This document shows positions 49,103 to 57,204 of a DNA stretch of 64,000 nucleotides, piece after piece (within the stretch, counting starts at the first letter, position 1; each line of letters starts with the position of its first letter). Source of the DNA: Bosea sp. 29B (GTDB lineage Bacteria > Pseudomonadota > Alphaproteobacteria > Rhizobiales > Beijerinckiaceae); contig NZ_LR733817.1 in assembly GCF_902506165.1 (NCBI RefSeq), positions 186,001-250,000 on the forward strand, written 5' to 3'. The notes under the pieces were generated by a model. The model saw only the letters and a program-made list of their open reading frames with translations, searched no databases and was not told the origin of the DNA. The translations under genes and the position numbers were made by a program.

Positions 49103-49572
49103 CGACGACGGACATGGCGGTGCTGCGCGACGCGGCGCGAGGCGACGGCGCGGCGGTCTTCGAGATCACGCGACGCTCGGTCGCCGCGCTGGCGTCGGAG
49201 CATTATTCACCGGAGCAGATCGCCGGTTGGATGGGCGAGCGCACGCCGGCCTATTACGAGGCGCTGATCGCCAAGGGCGGCATGGTGGTGGCCGAACGCG
49301 CGGGGGCGGTTGTCGGCTTCGTGGACGCCGAGCCCGGCGAGGTGACCCGGCTGTTCCTGCTGCCGGAGGCGGCGGGCACCGGGCTGGGAAGGCGGCTCCT
49401 CGATATCGGCATCGAACGCGCGCGCGCCGGGCATGTCGGAGCGATCAGGCTGGAATCCACGATGAACGCCGAGGGCTTCTACCGGAAGCATGGCTTCCGC
49501 AGCATCGGCCGCGGCCATTTCTCGCACGGCCTAGGCGGGCAACCGATAGAGATCGTCCACATGGAGTTGTAG
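49099..49572 (+). CDS. GNAT family N-acetyltransferase coupled to ddl
   Basis: The 157-residue protein has the full GNAT fold: N-terminal strand and helix (VLRDAARGDGAAVFEITRRS), GAVVGFVDAEPGEVTRLFLL (strands 3-4), the acetyl-CoA loop PEAAGTGLGRRLLDIGIERA (matching Q/R-x-x-G-x-G/A), and NAEGFYRKHGFRSIGRGHFS (strand 5). The Tyr in FYRKHGF is the usual general acid. The ATG overlaps the ddl TGA, so it is co-translated. A peptidoglycan- or D-alanine-linked substrate is possible by context only. Confidence 0.88.
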   Translation: MTTTDMAVLRDAARGDGAAVFEITRRSVAALASEHYSPEQIAGWMGERTPAYYEALIAKGGMVVAERAGAVVGFVDAEPGEVTRLFLLPEAAGTGLGRRLLDIGIERARAGHVGAIRLESTMNAEGFYRKHGFRSIGRGHFSHGLGGQPIEIVHMEL

Positions 49573-49616
49573 CGACAATCGCCACTGGCGCTTCACCTGC
49601 GCTTTCCCTACATTGA

Positions 49617-49779
49617 GCCGGCGGGGCTGCCTGGTACGTGCGAGTCATGTATTCCCGGGCCCATACGACTCCCTAGGGAGCTGTCCCTGACCGGGTCCCT
49701 GGACCCGGACACACGGCGCCCACCTACTTTGTAGGTGTCCCGGGATCGAAATCTCCACGGCCGAGGTGGCTCCGCACCC
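49617..49779 (+). ncRNA. ssrS: 6S RNA
   Basis: About 160 bases directly before fcl. The closing stem GCGGGGCTGCCT (49621-49632) pairs with AGGTGGCTCCGC (49764-49775), 12 bp allowing G-U. Internal hairpins include GTCCCTGACCGGGTCCCTGG (about 49682-49702) and CACCTACTTTGTAGGTG (about 49722-49738), with a central unpaired bubble that mimics an open promoter. 6S RNA binds sigma-70 RNA polymerase in stationary phase. Position next to fcl is the classical one. A -10-like TACATT lies at 49609-49614. The exact ends are estimated. Confidence 0.88.
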
Positions 49780-49780
49780 T

Positions 49781-50356
49781 ATGACCGACAACGTCTCTCT
49801 CGCCCCCTCCCCGCGCAAGGCCGCGCTGCGAGCCGAAGCGCTCGCCCGGCGCGACACACTCGAACTGGACGATCGCCTGCTCTGGGACGAGGCCATCGTC
49901 GCGCGCGTGCTGGAGCTGCCGGGGTTCACTCAGGGACCGGTCTCCGCCTATTGGCCGATGCGCTCGGAAGCCGATCCGCGCCCGATCCTGGAAGCCCTGC
50001 ACGAGCGCGGCCTGCCGCTCTGCCTGCCGGCGATCGTCGAGAAGCGCATGCATTTCCGGCGCTGGGCGCCCTGGGAGCCGATCGTGCCCGGCGGCTTCGG
50101 CACGCTGGTGCCGGCTCCCGAGCAGCCTGAGGTGAAGCCCGCCATCCTGATCGTCCCACTCGCCGCCTTCGACCGGCGCGGCTATCGCATCGGCTATGGC
50201 AAGGGCTATTACGACCGCGCCATCACCGAGCTCGAACCGGTCCTGACCGTCGGCATCGCCTATGCGGCGCAGGAGATCGCGGACGTTCCCGCCGAGCCGC
50301 ATGATCGCCGCCTCGACTGGGTCGTCACGCAGGACGAGGCGATCCGCTGCGGTTGA
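49781..50356 (+). CDS. fcl: 5-formyltetrahydrofolate cyclo-ligase
   Basis: The 191-residue enzyme converts 5-formyl-THF to 5,10-methenyl-THF with ATP. KAALRAEALARRD, VSAYWPMRSEADPRPI, and the ATP loop PLAAFDRRGYRIGYGKGYYDRAI are the family core. The ATG at 49781 follows the 3' end of 6S RNA by about one base; the only ribosome site (GAGGTGG) lies inside the 6S closing stem, so translation must depend on a longer transcript or RNA processing. The 6S-fcl pairing is conserved across proteobacteria. Confidence 0.94.
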   Translation: MTDNVSLAPSPRKAALRAEALARRDTLELDDRLLWDEAIVARVLELPGFTQGPVSAYWPMRSEADPRPILEALHERGLPLCLPAIVEKRMHFRRWAPWEPIVPGGFGTLVPAPEQPEVKPAILIVPLAAFDRRGYRIGYGKGYYDRAITELEPVLTVGIAYAAQEIADVPAEPHDRRLDWVVTQDEAIRCG

Positions 50357-50500
50357 TTTCGCCGCAGCGATCACGTCATTAGCGGCTGCGCCTTTCCTTC
50401 AAGACGCCGCCGTCCTGCCGTGTTTTTCCGGACCGCACAATCGTACCGCGCGGCCTGGGGAAAGCCGGGACGGCTGTCTTGTGCGGAGATGCGAAATAAC

Positions 50501-50519
50501 GGGCCGTGATGCACGGCCC
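50501..50519. other. Perfect 8-bp hairpin just upstream of ymdB
   Basis: GGGCCGTG (50501-50508) pairs with CACGGCCC (50512-50519) around ATG. It lies 17 bases before the ymdB start in the 180-base gap after fcl. There is no T run, so it may be a leader structure rather than a terminator. Confidence 0.4.
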
Positions 50520-50536
50520 AAGCGTTGGATAGTGAC

Positions 50537-51361
50537 ATGCGTCTGCTCTTTCTCGGTGACATCGTCGGGCGCGCCGGCCGCCTCGCCGTCCAGGATCGCC
50601 TCCCCGGCCTGCGCGAGCGCTGGAAGCTCGACTGCGTCGTCATCAATGGCGAGAACTCCGCCGGCGGCTTCGGCATCACCGAGGCGATCTGCGACGAGAC
50701 GCTCGCCGCCGGCGCCGATGTCGTGACGCTCGGCAACCATTCCTGGGACCAGCGCGAGGCGCTGGTCTTCATCGAGCGCCAGCCGCGCCTGATCCGTCCG
50801 GCGAACTATCCGCCCGGTACGCCCGGCCGTGGTGCGACTGTGATCGAGGCGCGCAACGGCGCGCGGGTCCTCGTCGTCAACGTCATGGGCCGCCTGTTCA
50901 TGGACGCGCTCGACGACCCCTTCGCCGCGCTTGAGCGCGAGCTCGCCGCCTGCCCGCTCGGGGACGCCGCCGACGCCGTCATCGTCGACGTCCATGCCGA
51001 GGCGACCAGCGAGAAGCTCGCCATGGCCTATTATCTCGACGGCCGCGCCAGCCTCGTCGTCGGCACCCACACCCATGTCCCGACCTCGGACACGCGCGTG
51101 CTGCCCGCCGGCACCGCCTACCAGACCGATGCCGGCATGTGCGGCGACTACGAGTCGATCCTCGGCATGCAGAAGGAGGAGGCGATCCGCCGCTTCCTGC
51201 AGAAGACACCGGGTTCACGGCTGGAGCCTGCCCTCGGCGAAGGCACGCTCTCGGGCATCGCGGTCGAGACCGACGACCGCACCGGCCTCGCCAAGGCGGC
51301 CTGGCCGGTGCGCCTGGGCGCCACCCTCGCCGAGACCTGGCCGACTGCCTGGGACGAATAG
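50537..51361 (+). CDS. ymdB: TIGR00282 family metallophosphoesterase (YmdB)
   Basis: The 274-residue protein has a metallophosphoesterase core: MRLLFLGDIVGRAGR (metal Asp), CVVINGENSAGGFGIT, VVTLGNHSWDQ, VIVDVHAEATSEKLAMAYYL, VVGTHTHVPTSDTRVLPAGT, and ITDAGMCG-like TDAGMCGDYESILGM. Bacillus YmdB is a cyclic-nucleotide phosphodiesterase affecting biofilm and motility; the family shares its bimetal site. The ATG at 50537 gives the conserved start. It precedes benE by eight bases. Confidence 0.95.
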   Translation: MRLLFLGDIVGRAGRLAVQDRLPGLRERWKLDCVVINGENSAGGFGITEAICDETLAAGADVVTLGNHSWDQREALVFIERQPRLIRPANYPPGTPGRGATVIEARNGARVLVVNVMGRLFMDALDDPFAALERELAACPLGDAADAVIVDVHAEATSEKLAMAYYLDGRASLVVGTHTHVPTSDTRVLPAGTAYQTDAGMCGDYESILGMQKEEAIRRFLQKTPGSRLEPALGEGTLSGIAVETDDRTGLAKAAWPVRLGATLAETWPTAWDE

Positions 51362-51369
51362 ACCCGCCG

Positions 51370-52524
51370 ATGTCGCAGCTCTTCTCTGCTTTCGTCGCCG
51401 TCTTCGTCGGCTACGCGGCCTCGGTCGCGGTGATCCTCGCCGCCGCGCAGGCGGTCGGCGCGACGCCAGGACAAACTGTCTCCTGGCTCGCCGGGCTCGC
51501 CATCGCCAAGGGGCTGTCCAGCCTCATCCTGTCCTGGCGGCATCGGATGCCGATCATCTGCGCCTGGTCGACGCCCGGTGCGGCGCTGATCGCGGCGGTG
51601 AGCGGCGTCGACATAGCCTCGGCCGTCGGCGCCTTCCTCGCCGCCGCCGTGCTGATGATGGCGACCGCCGCCTTCCGCCCGCTGGGGGCGTTGGTCGAGC
51701 GGATCCCGATGAGCATCGCCGCGGCCATGCTCGCCGGCGTGATCTTCCGCTTCGTCGTCGCCGTCTTCGACGAGATGCGCCTGCAGCCGGCTTTGGTGCT
51801 GACGCTGCTCATGGTCTTCCTGCTGGCGCGATTGTGGAACCCCTTCCTCGGCGTCATCGCGGCGCTCGGCGCGGGGCTCGCCCTCGCCTTCGCCACCGGC
51901 ACAGCGACACTGCCCGCCGGCCCCGTCGCGCTGACGCATATCGAGCTGATCGTCCCGCATCTCGACCTCACCGCCATCGTCGGCATCGGCATCCCGCTCT
52001 ATCTCGTCACCATGGCGGCGCAGAACCTGCCGGGCTTCGCCGTGCTGCGCGCCTCCGGCTACCAGCCGCCGACGGCATCCTGCCTGTTCGTCACCGGGCT
52101 GATGTCGTTCCTGACCGCCCCGACCGGCGCCCATATGGTCAACATGGCGGCGATCAGCGCCTCGATCTGCACCGGTGCCGACACCCATCCCGATCCGAAG
52201 GAGCGCTGGAAGGCCGGGATCTGGTACGCTTTGCTCTGGCTTGTCGTCGCGGCGACCGCTGGCTTGCTGCTGTCGCTGATCCTCGCCATGCCGAAGGCGC
52301 TGATCGTCGCGGTCGCCGGCCTCGGCCTCGTCGGCTCGCTCACCGGCGCACTCAGCCAGGCAATGGGCAGCGACAAGGACCGCTTCGCCGCGGTCGTCAC
52401 CTTCGCCGTCGCGGCCTCCAGCCTGTCGCTGTTCGGCGTCGGCTCCGCTTTCTGGAGCCTCGTCGCCGGGCTTATGGTCTTGACATTGGACCACGCCGCG
52501 GGCCGTTTGCGCGGACGATCATGA
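51370..52524 (+). CDS. Benzoate/H+ symporter family transporter BenE-like
   Basis: The 384-residue inner-membrane protein has 11 to 12 TM helices. Family features are SWLAGLAIAKGLSSLILSWR, PIICAWSTPGAALI, TMAAQNLPGFAVLRASGYQP, and FLTAPTGAHMVNMAAISASI. They match the BenE family of benzoate:proton symporters. No benzoate degradation genes are adjacent, so the substrate is uncertain. The start is ATG at 51370, eight bases after the ymdB stop, and the stop overlaps the next ATG (ATGA). Confidence 0.9.
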   Translation: MSQLFSAFVAVFVGYAASVAVILAAAQAVGATPGQTVSWLAGLAIAKGLSSLILSWRHRMPIICAWSTPGAALIAAVSGVDIASAVGAFLAAAVLMMATAAFRPLGALVERIPMSIAAAMLAGVIFRFVVAVFDEMRLQPALVLTLLMVFLLARLWNPFLGVIAALGAGLALAFATGTATLPAGPVALTHIELIVPHLDLTAIVGIGIPLYLVTMAAQNLPGFAVLRASGYQPPTASCLFVTGLMSFLTAPTGAHMVNMAAISASICTGADTHPDPKERWKAGIWYALLWLVVAATAGLLLSLILAMPKALIVAVAGLGLVGSLTGALSQAMGSDKDRFAAVVTFAVAASSLSLFGVGSAFWSLVAGLMVLTLDHAAGRLRGRS

Positions 52525-53174
52525 ATACATCTGTCCCCCGCACCCGCCTGATGCTCGTCACGCCGCCGATCTTGGATCCCGGCGCACTGTCCTTTCGCCT
52601 GATGCAGGCCTTCGCGGGCGGCGATGTCGCCGCTGTGCTGCTGCGGCTCGCGCCCGGCGACGAGCGCAGCCTCACCGAACGGGTCAAGGCCCTGGCCCCG
52701 CCGGTGCAGGCGCAGAATGTCGCCCTGGTCGTCGAGGCCTCGGCGCAGGTTGCCAGCCGCGGCGGCGCCGACGGCGTCCATCTGACGGCGGGAGCCGAGG
52801 CGGTCGCCGAGGCGCGCTCCAGCCTGAAGCAGGAACGCATCATCGGCGCCGGGGGCCTGCGCTCGCGCCATGACGCCATGGATATCGGCGAGACCGGCGT
52901 CGACTACGTCATGTTCGGTGAGCCGCGGCCGGACGGCTCGCTGCCGGCGCTGCCGGCGGTGATCGAGCGCGCTTCCTGGTGGGCCGAGATCTTCGAGACG
53001 CCCTGCATCGCCTACTGCCCGGATGCCGAGTCGGTTCCGGCGCTGATCGAGACCGGTGCCGAATTCGTCGCCCTCGGCGAATGGGTCTTCGCCGAGGATG
53101 TCGACATCCGCGCCGCGGTCGCACAGGCCGATGCCGCGATTGCGGCGCAGCACGCCCGCAGGATGGCACGATGA
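52521..53174 (+). CDS. Thiamine phosphate synthase-like protein with degenerate active site
   Basis: The 217-residue TIM-barrel protein follows the ThiE plan: a beta strand RLMLVTPP, then LLRLAPGDERSLTE, ALVVEASAQVASRGGADGVHL, IIGAGGLRSRHDAMDIGETGVDYVMFGEP. In active ThiE the position of VEASAQVA carries N-D-R-x-D, which binds substrate phosphate and Mg; here it is V-E-A, so catalysis is doubtful. Comparable divergent ThiE-like genes occur in alphaproteobacteria. It overlaps benE upstream and the Sel1 gene downstream by four bases each, forming a translationally linked operon. Confidence 0.75.
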   Translation: MNTSVPRTRLMLVTPPILDPGALSFRLMQAFAGGDVAAVLLRLAPGDERSLTERVKALAPPVQAQNVALVVEASAQVASRGGADGVHLTAGAEAVAEARSSLKQERIIGAGGLRSRHDAMDIGETGVDYVMFGEPRPDGSLPALPAVIERASWWAEIFETPCIAYCPDAESVPALIETGAEFVALGEWVFAEDVDIRAAVAQADAAIAAQHARRMAR

Positions 53175-54091
53175 GGCTTGCGCTCGTAGCGCTCGCCCTG
53201 ACGTTCGCCCTCCCTGCCACCGCGGCGGAGCCGGACTTCGCCTATGGCGCCTATCAGACCGGACACTACCGGCGCGCCCAAGCGGACGCCTTGAAGCGGC
53301 TCGAGGCCGATCCGAAGGACGCCGCGGCGATGACGCTGCTCGGCGAGATCTACCGGCAGGGGCTCGGTGTCCGCATCGATCCCAAGGCCGCCGCCGACTG
53401 GTATCGCCTCGCGGCCGACAAGGGCGACGTCAATGCGATCTTCGCCCTCGGCATGGCGATGCTGGAAGGTCGTGGCCTGACGCGCGATCCGAAGACCGGC
53501 GGCGCCCTGCTGGAGAAGGCCGCCGCCGCCGGACATCCCGCCGCCAACTACAATCTCGCCCTCGCCTTGCTCGCGACCGGGCGGCCGCAGGACGACCAGC
53601 GCGCCATAGCCTGTCTCAGGATCGCCGCAGCGGCCGATCTCGCCGACGCCCAGCACGCACTCGGCGTGCTCTACAAGATTGGCCGCGGCGTCGCGCAGGA
53701 CGATGCCTTGGCGGCCGAATGGATGGGCAAGGCTGCCGCCAACGGGCTGATCGCCGGCGAAGTCGAGTATGCGATCATGCTGTTCAACGGCGACGGCATC
53801 GCCAAGGACGAGCGCGCAGCAGCCAAGCTCTTCATCCGCGCTGCCAATAAGGGCAACGCTATCGCCCAGAACCGCCTGGCCAAGCTCTACCAGTTCGGCC
53901 GCGCCGTTCCGCCCGACCTGTCGGAGGCGGCCGCCTGGCACCTCGCCGCGCGCGCCCAGGGCCTTGCCGACGCCACGCTCGACCAGGTGCTGGAGCGGCT
54001 TTCGCCCGAGCAGCGTGCCCGCGCCGCCCGCCTCGCCGCCGACCGGATCGAGGCCACGGCCTTGACGACGCCGAGCCAACCGAGCAAGTGA
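53171..54091 (+). CDS. Secreted Sel1-like repeat protein
   Basis: The 306-residue protein has a signal peptide (about 1-18, cleavage near TAAEP) and about six Sel1-like (SLR) repeats: DAAAMTLLGEIYRQGLGVRI, DVNAIFALGMAMLEGRGLTR, DLADAQHALGVLYKIGRGVA, EVEYAIMLFNGDGIAKDERA, NAIAQNRLAKLYQFGRAVPP. Such periplasmic solenoids act in protein-protein contact for envelope or signalling tasks. It overlaps the ThiE-like gene by four bases. It follows benE and the ThiE-like gene, but no shared function is evident. Confidence 0.88.
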   Translation: MRLALVALALTFALPATAAEPDFAYGAYQTGHYRRAQADALKRLEADPKDAAAMTLLGEIYRQGLGVRIDPKAAADWYRLAADKGDVNAIFALGMAMLEGRGLTRDPKTGGALLEKAAAAGHPAANYNLALALLATGRPQDDQRAIACLRIAAAADLADAQHALGVLYKIGRGVAQDDALAAEWMGKAAANGLIAGEVEYAIMLFNGDGIAKDERAAAKLFIRAANKGNAIAQNRLAKLYQFGRAVPPDLSEAAAWHLAARAQGLADATLDQVLERLSPEQRARAARLAADRIEATALTTPSQPSK

Positions 54092-54188
54092 CGGCGAAAT
54101 TCGTGGCGCAACGCTGGCGCCACCCCACCATCGCTCTTTGATAGCCTGTTCTCTTCCGCCGCGCGTCGCGCGCCTCGAGGTTTGTACA

Positions 54189-54977
54189 ATGATCCGCTCC
54201 CCCCTGATGACCGTGATGACCGACGCCGTGATGAAGGCGTCGCGTTCGCTGAAGCGCGATTTCGGCGAGGTCGAGAACCTGCAGGTCCTGGCCAAGGGCC
54301 CGGGCGACTTCGTCTCCAAGGCCGACCACAAGGCCGAGGAGATTCTGCGCGCTTCGCTGGAGAAGGCCCGGCCCGGCTACGGCTTCGTCATGGAAGAGAG
54401 CGGCGTCGTCGCCGGCACCGACGAGAGCAATCGCTGGCACATCGACCCGCTCGACGGCACCCACAACTTCCTGCGCGGCATCCCGCACTGGAACATCTCG
54501 GTGGCGCTGGAGCGCGACAACCAGTTCATCGCCGGCGTGATCTACGACGCCGCCAAGGACGAGCTCTTCATCGCCGAGAAGGGCAAGGGCGCCTATGCCA
54601 ACAACCGTCGCCTGCGCGTCTCGGGCAGGCGCGAATCGGCGGACATGCTGATCGGCATGGGCGTGCCGCATATCGGCAAGGGCGGCCACCCGCTCTTCCT
54701 GAAGGAGCTCGGCGCGGTGATGAGCCGTTTCGCCAATGTCCGCCGCATGGGCTCGGCCGCGCTCGACATCGCCTATGTCGCCGCCGGCCGCATGGACGCC
54801 TATTGGGAACGCGGCCTCAACACCTGGGATTTCGGCGCCGGCGCCGTGATGGTCCGCGAAGCGGGCGGCACCTTCGGCACGCTCGACGGCAAGCAGCCGA
54901 CCTCGGCCAAGGACGTGATCTGCGGCAACGAGGCCGGCGAGCCGGCGTTGCGCGCAGTCCTCAAGACCGTTCTTTGA
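54189..54977 (+). CDS. suhB: Inositol monophosphatase family protein
   Basis: The 262-residue protein has the lithium-sensitive phosphatase core: VSKADHKAEEIL, the metal site GFVMEESG, IDPLDGTHNFLRGIPHWNIS, and the substrate loop AYWERGLNTWDFGAGAVMVREAGG. It dephosphorylates inositol-1-phosphate or similar sugar phosphates; E. coli SuhB also joins rRNA antitermination complexes. The ATG at 54189 has GAGG upstream; the family norm of about 265 residues fits. It stands alone between the Sel1 gene and the MotA-like gene. Confidence 0.93.
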   Translation: MIRSPLMTVMTDAVMKASRSLKRDFGEVENLQVLAKGPGDFVSKADHKAEEILRASLEKARPGYGFVMEESGVVAGTDESNRWHIDPLDGTHNFLRGIPHWNISVALERDNQFIAGVIYDAAKDELFIAEKGKGAYANNRRLRVSGRRESADMLIGMGVPHIGKGGHPLFLKELGAVMSRFANVRRMGSAALDIAYVAAGRMDAYWERGLNTWDFGAGAVMVREAGGTFGTLDGKQPTSAKDVICGNEAGEPALRAVLKTVL

Positions 54978-55063
54978 CGAAATCGCGGCGGTTTTCAGCT
55001 TGATCCCGGCGTGGCGGGAGGCGACAGTCGCCGCCGCGACGAAACCGGATCGGATGAGCAGGC

Positions 55064-56107
55064 ATGGCCAATGACGAGGCGGCCCCGGAGGTCCCGCCGC
55101 TGGAGCCCCCAGCGACGAGCCCCAATCGGCCGCAGACGTTCCGCTTCTCCCGCCCGCTGCGCTATTTCCTCCGCGCGCTGGTCTTCCTCGCGCTGATCGG
55201 CTTCCTGATTTTCATCCTGCAGGCGGGCTTGCTCACCGCCTTCATGACCAATCCCGGTCTCAACGGCCTGATCACTGGCGCGCTGGCAGTCGGCGTCCTC
55301 CTGTCGCTGCGGGAGCTCTGGCGCGTCGACAGCGAGGCGCGCGCCGCTACCCGCCTCGCCGCAAATCCGGCCGGGGCGACGATCCGGCGCAACCAGGTGA
55401 TCAGCCCGCTCGCCCCCGTGCTGCCGGCGCTGGAGCAGCGCAACCTCGCTTCCAGCCAGGCGGCGAGCCTGCTCGAATCGATCGCGGTCCGGCTCGACGA
55501 CGGGCGCGAGGTATTGCGCTACCTTGCCGGCCTGCTCGTCTTCCTCGGCTTGCTCGGCACCTTCTGGGGCCTGCTGGAGACCGTCTCCTCGGTCGGCAAC
55601 GTCATCAAGAGCCTGCGCACCGGCGCCGAGGCCGGCGTGCTCTTCGACGAACTCAAGGCGGGCCTTGCCGCGCCGCTCGCCGGCATGGGCCTGTCCTTCT
55701 CGTCCTCGCTGTTCGGCATCGCCGGCTCGCTGATCCTCGGCTTCCTCGACCTGCAAGTCGGCCAGGGCCAGCGCCGCTTCCGCAACGAAATCGAGGGCTA
55801 TCTCGGCACCGCCACGGCGCATTCCGCGACGATCCCGCTGGCGATGTCGGTCGCCGGCCCGACGGTTGCCGGCGACGTCGTGGTCGAGCGCCTCGACAAG
55901 CTCCAGGCCGCCATGCAGGACGGCTCCAACAACCGTGCGGCGACGCAGGCGCTGGCCAATCTCGCCGAGGGCATCCAGGGTCTCGTCCAGCACATGCGCT
56001 CCGAGCAGCAATTGATCCGCGACTGGGTCGAGGCGCAGGCCGTGCGCGAGAAGGATCTGAAGCGCCTGATCGAGCGCCTCGCCGCCGAACGGGTGAGCGA
56101 GTCATGA
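55064..56107 (+). CDS. MotA/TolQ/ExbB-like proton channel subunit of an unassigned envelope motor
   Basis: The 347-residue inner-membrane protein has a Pro-rich N-terminus, TM1 about 38-56, TM2 about 66-82, TM3 about 151-171 (LRYLAGLLVFLGLLGTFWGL) and TM4 about 201-230 (LAAPLAGMGLSFSSSLFGIA, then GSLILGFLDL). GLLGTFWGLLETV is the ExbB/MotA hallmark. A C-terminal helical tail of about 100 residues (VVVERLDKLQAAMQDGSNNR) faces the cytoplasm. GAGCAGG precedes the ATG. It is followed 52 bases later by a MotB-like partner. It is not a tol or flagellar gene by context. Confidence 0.85.
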   Translation: MANDEAAPEVPPLEPPATSPNRPQTFRFSRPLRYFLRALVFLALIGFLIFILQAGLLTAFMTNPGLNGLITGALAVGVLLSLRELWRVDSEARAATRLAANPAGATIRRNQVISPLAPVLPALEQRNLASSQAASLLESIAVRLDDGREVLRYLAGLLVFLGLLGTFWGLLETVSSVGNVIKSLRTGAEAGVLFDELKAGLAAPLAGMGLSFSSSLFGIAGSLILGFLDLQVGQGQRRFRNEIEGYLGTATAHSATIPLAMSVAGPTVAGDVVVERLDKLQAAMQDGSNNRAATQALANLAEGIQGLVQHMRSEQQLIRDWVEAQAVREKDLKRLIERLAAERVSES

Positions 56108-56159
56108 GCCTGCCATGGTGCTGCGGCATCGCGGGCACTGATCGCAGGAAAGGCTGAGC

Positions 56160-57179
56160 ATGGCCCTGTCGCGCTCGCATCGCCGGGAAGAGGTCAATTT
56201 CTGGCCGGGCTTCGTCGATGCGCTCTCGACGATGCTGATCGGCATCGTCTTCCTGCTGTCGGTCTTCGTCCTCGGCCAGTTCTTCCTGTCGCAGGAGATT
56301 TCCGGCCGCGACACAGTGCTCGACCGGCTCAACCGCCAGATCGCCGAGCTCAGCGACCTGCTCGCCCTCGAGCGCTCGACCGGCAAGGAGGCGAAGGATT
56401 CGCTCGCTTTGCTGCAATCCTCGCTCGCCGGCGAGCAGGCCGAACGCGCCCGTGTCCAGGGCCTGCTCGACGGCGCCGCCCGCACCAACGCGCCGACCCA
56501 GCTCGCCGAGACGCAGAAGGCGCTCGACGCCGAAAAGCAGCTCTCCGCCAAGGCGCAGGCCACGGTCGAGCTGGTCAACCAGCAGATCGTCGCCATGCGC
56601 CGCCAGCTCGCGGCGCTGGAGGAGGCGATCGCCGCCGCCGAGGTCAAGGACAAGGAATCCCAGACGCGCATCTCCGAGCTCGGCTCGCGCCTCAATGTCG
56701 CGCTGGCCCAGCGCGTGCAGGAGCTGGCGCGCTACCGCTCAGACTTCTTCGGCCGCCTGCGGCAGGTACTCGGCACAAGGCCCGACATCCGTGTCGTCGG
56801 CGACCGCTTCGTCTTCCAGTCGGAGGTCTTCTTCGACGCCGGCCAGGCCGTGCTGAAGCCGGAAGGCCGCGGCGAGCTCGACAAGCTGGGCGCCATCATC
56901 GCCGATCTCGCCCGCGAAATGCCGCCAGACCTGCCCTGGATCCTGCGCGTCGACGGCCATACCGACAACCGGCCGATCCGCTCGCCGCAATTCCCGTCGA
57001 ACTGGAGCCTGTCGACCGCCCGCGCCGTCGCCGTGGTCGAATACCTCGTCAGCAAGGGCATTCCCGCCGACCGCATCGCCGCCACCGGCTTCGGCGAGTT
57101 CCAGCCCCTCGACGTCGCCAACAATGACGACGCCTGGCGCCGCAACCGCAGGATCGAGTTCAAGATCACCGAGCGGTGA
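56160..57179 (+). CDS. MotB/OmpA-like partner with TM helix, coiled coil and peptidoglycan-binding domain
   Basis: The 339-residue protein has an N-terminal TM helix (about 18-43) with Asp20 in GFVDALSTMLIGIVFLLSVF, the place of the MotB/ExbD proton-carrying Asp. A coiled coil (about 55-190, many heptads from LDRLNRQIAELSDLLALE to ELGSRLNVALAQRVQELARY) follows. The C-terminus is OmpA-like (about 225-339, FFDAGQAVLKPEGRGELDKL, RVDGHTDNRPI, WRRNRRIEFKITER). AGGAAAGG precedes the ATG. It pairs with the MotA-like gene. The wall-binding stator-like function is inferred. Confidence 0.85.
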   Translation: MALSRSHRREEVNFWPGFVDALSTMLIGIVFLLSVFVLGQFFLSQEISGRDTVLDRLNRQIAELSDLLALERSTGKEAKDSLALLQSSLAGEQAERARVQGLLDGAARTNAPTQLAETQKALDAEKQLSAKAQATVELVNQQIVAMRRQLAALEEAIAAAEVKDKESQTRISELGSRLNVALAQRVQELARYRSDFFGRLRQVLGTRPDIRVVGDRFVFQSEVFFDAGQAVLKPEGRGELDKLGAIIADLAREMPPDLPWILRVDGHTDNRPIRSPQFPSNWSLSTARAVAVVEYLVSKGIPADRIAATGFGEFQPLDVANNDDAWRRNRRIEFKITER

Positions 57180-57204
57180 GAGAGCTTTTCCTGGCGACAC
57201 TCCC

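Noticed and set aside
55064..57179. Zorya-type phage defence (ZorAB)
   Set aside because: The pair has the MotA/MotB outline, but no ZorC, ZorD or ZorE gene follows. A VOC gene on the other strand lies next, so the defence label is not supported.
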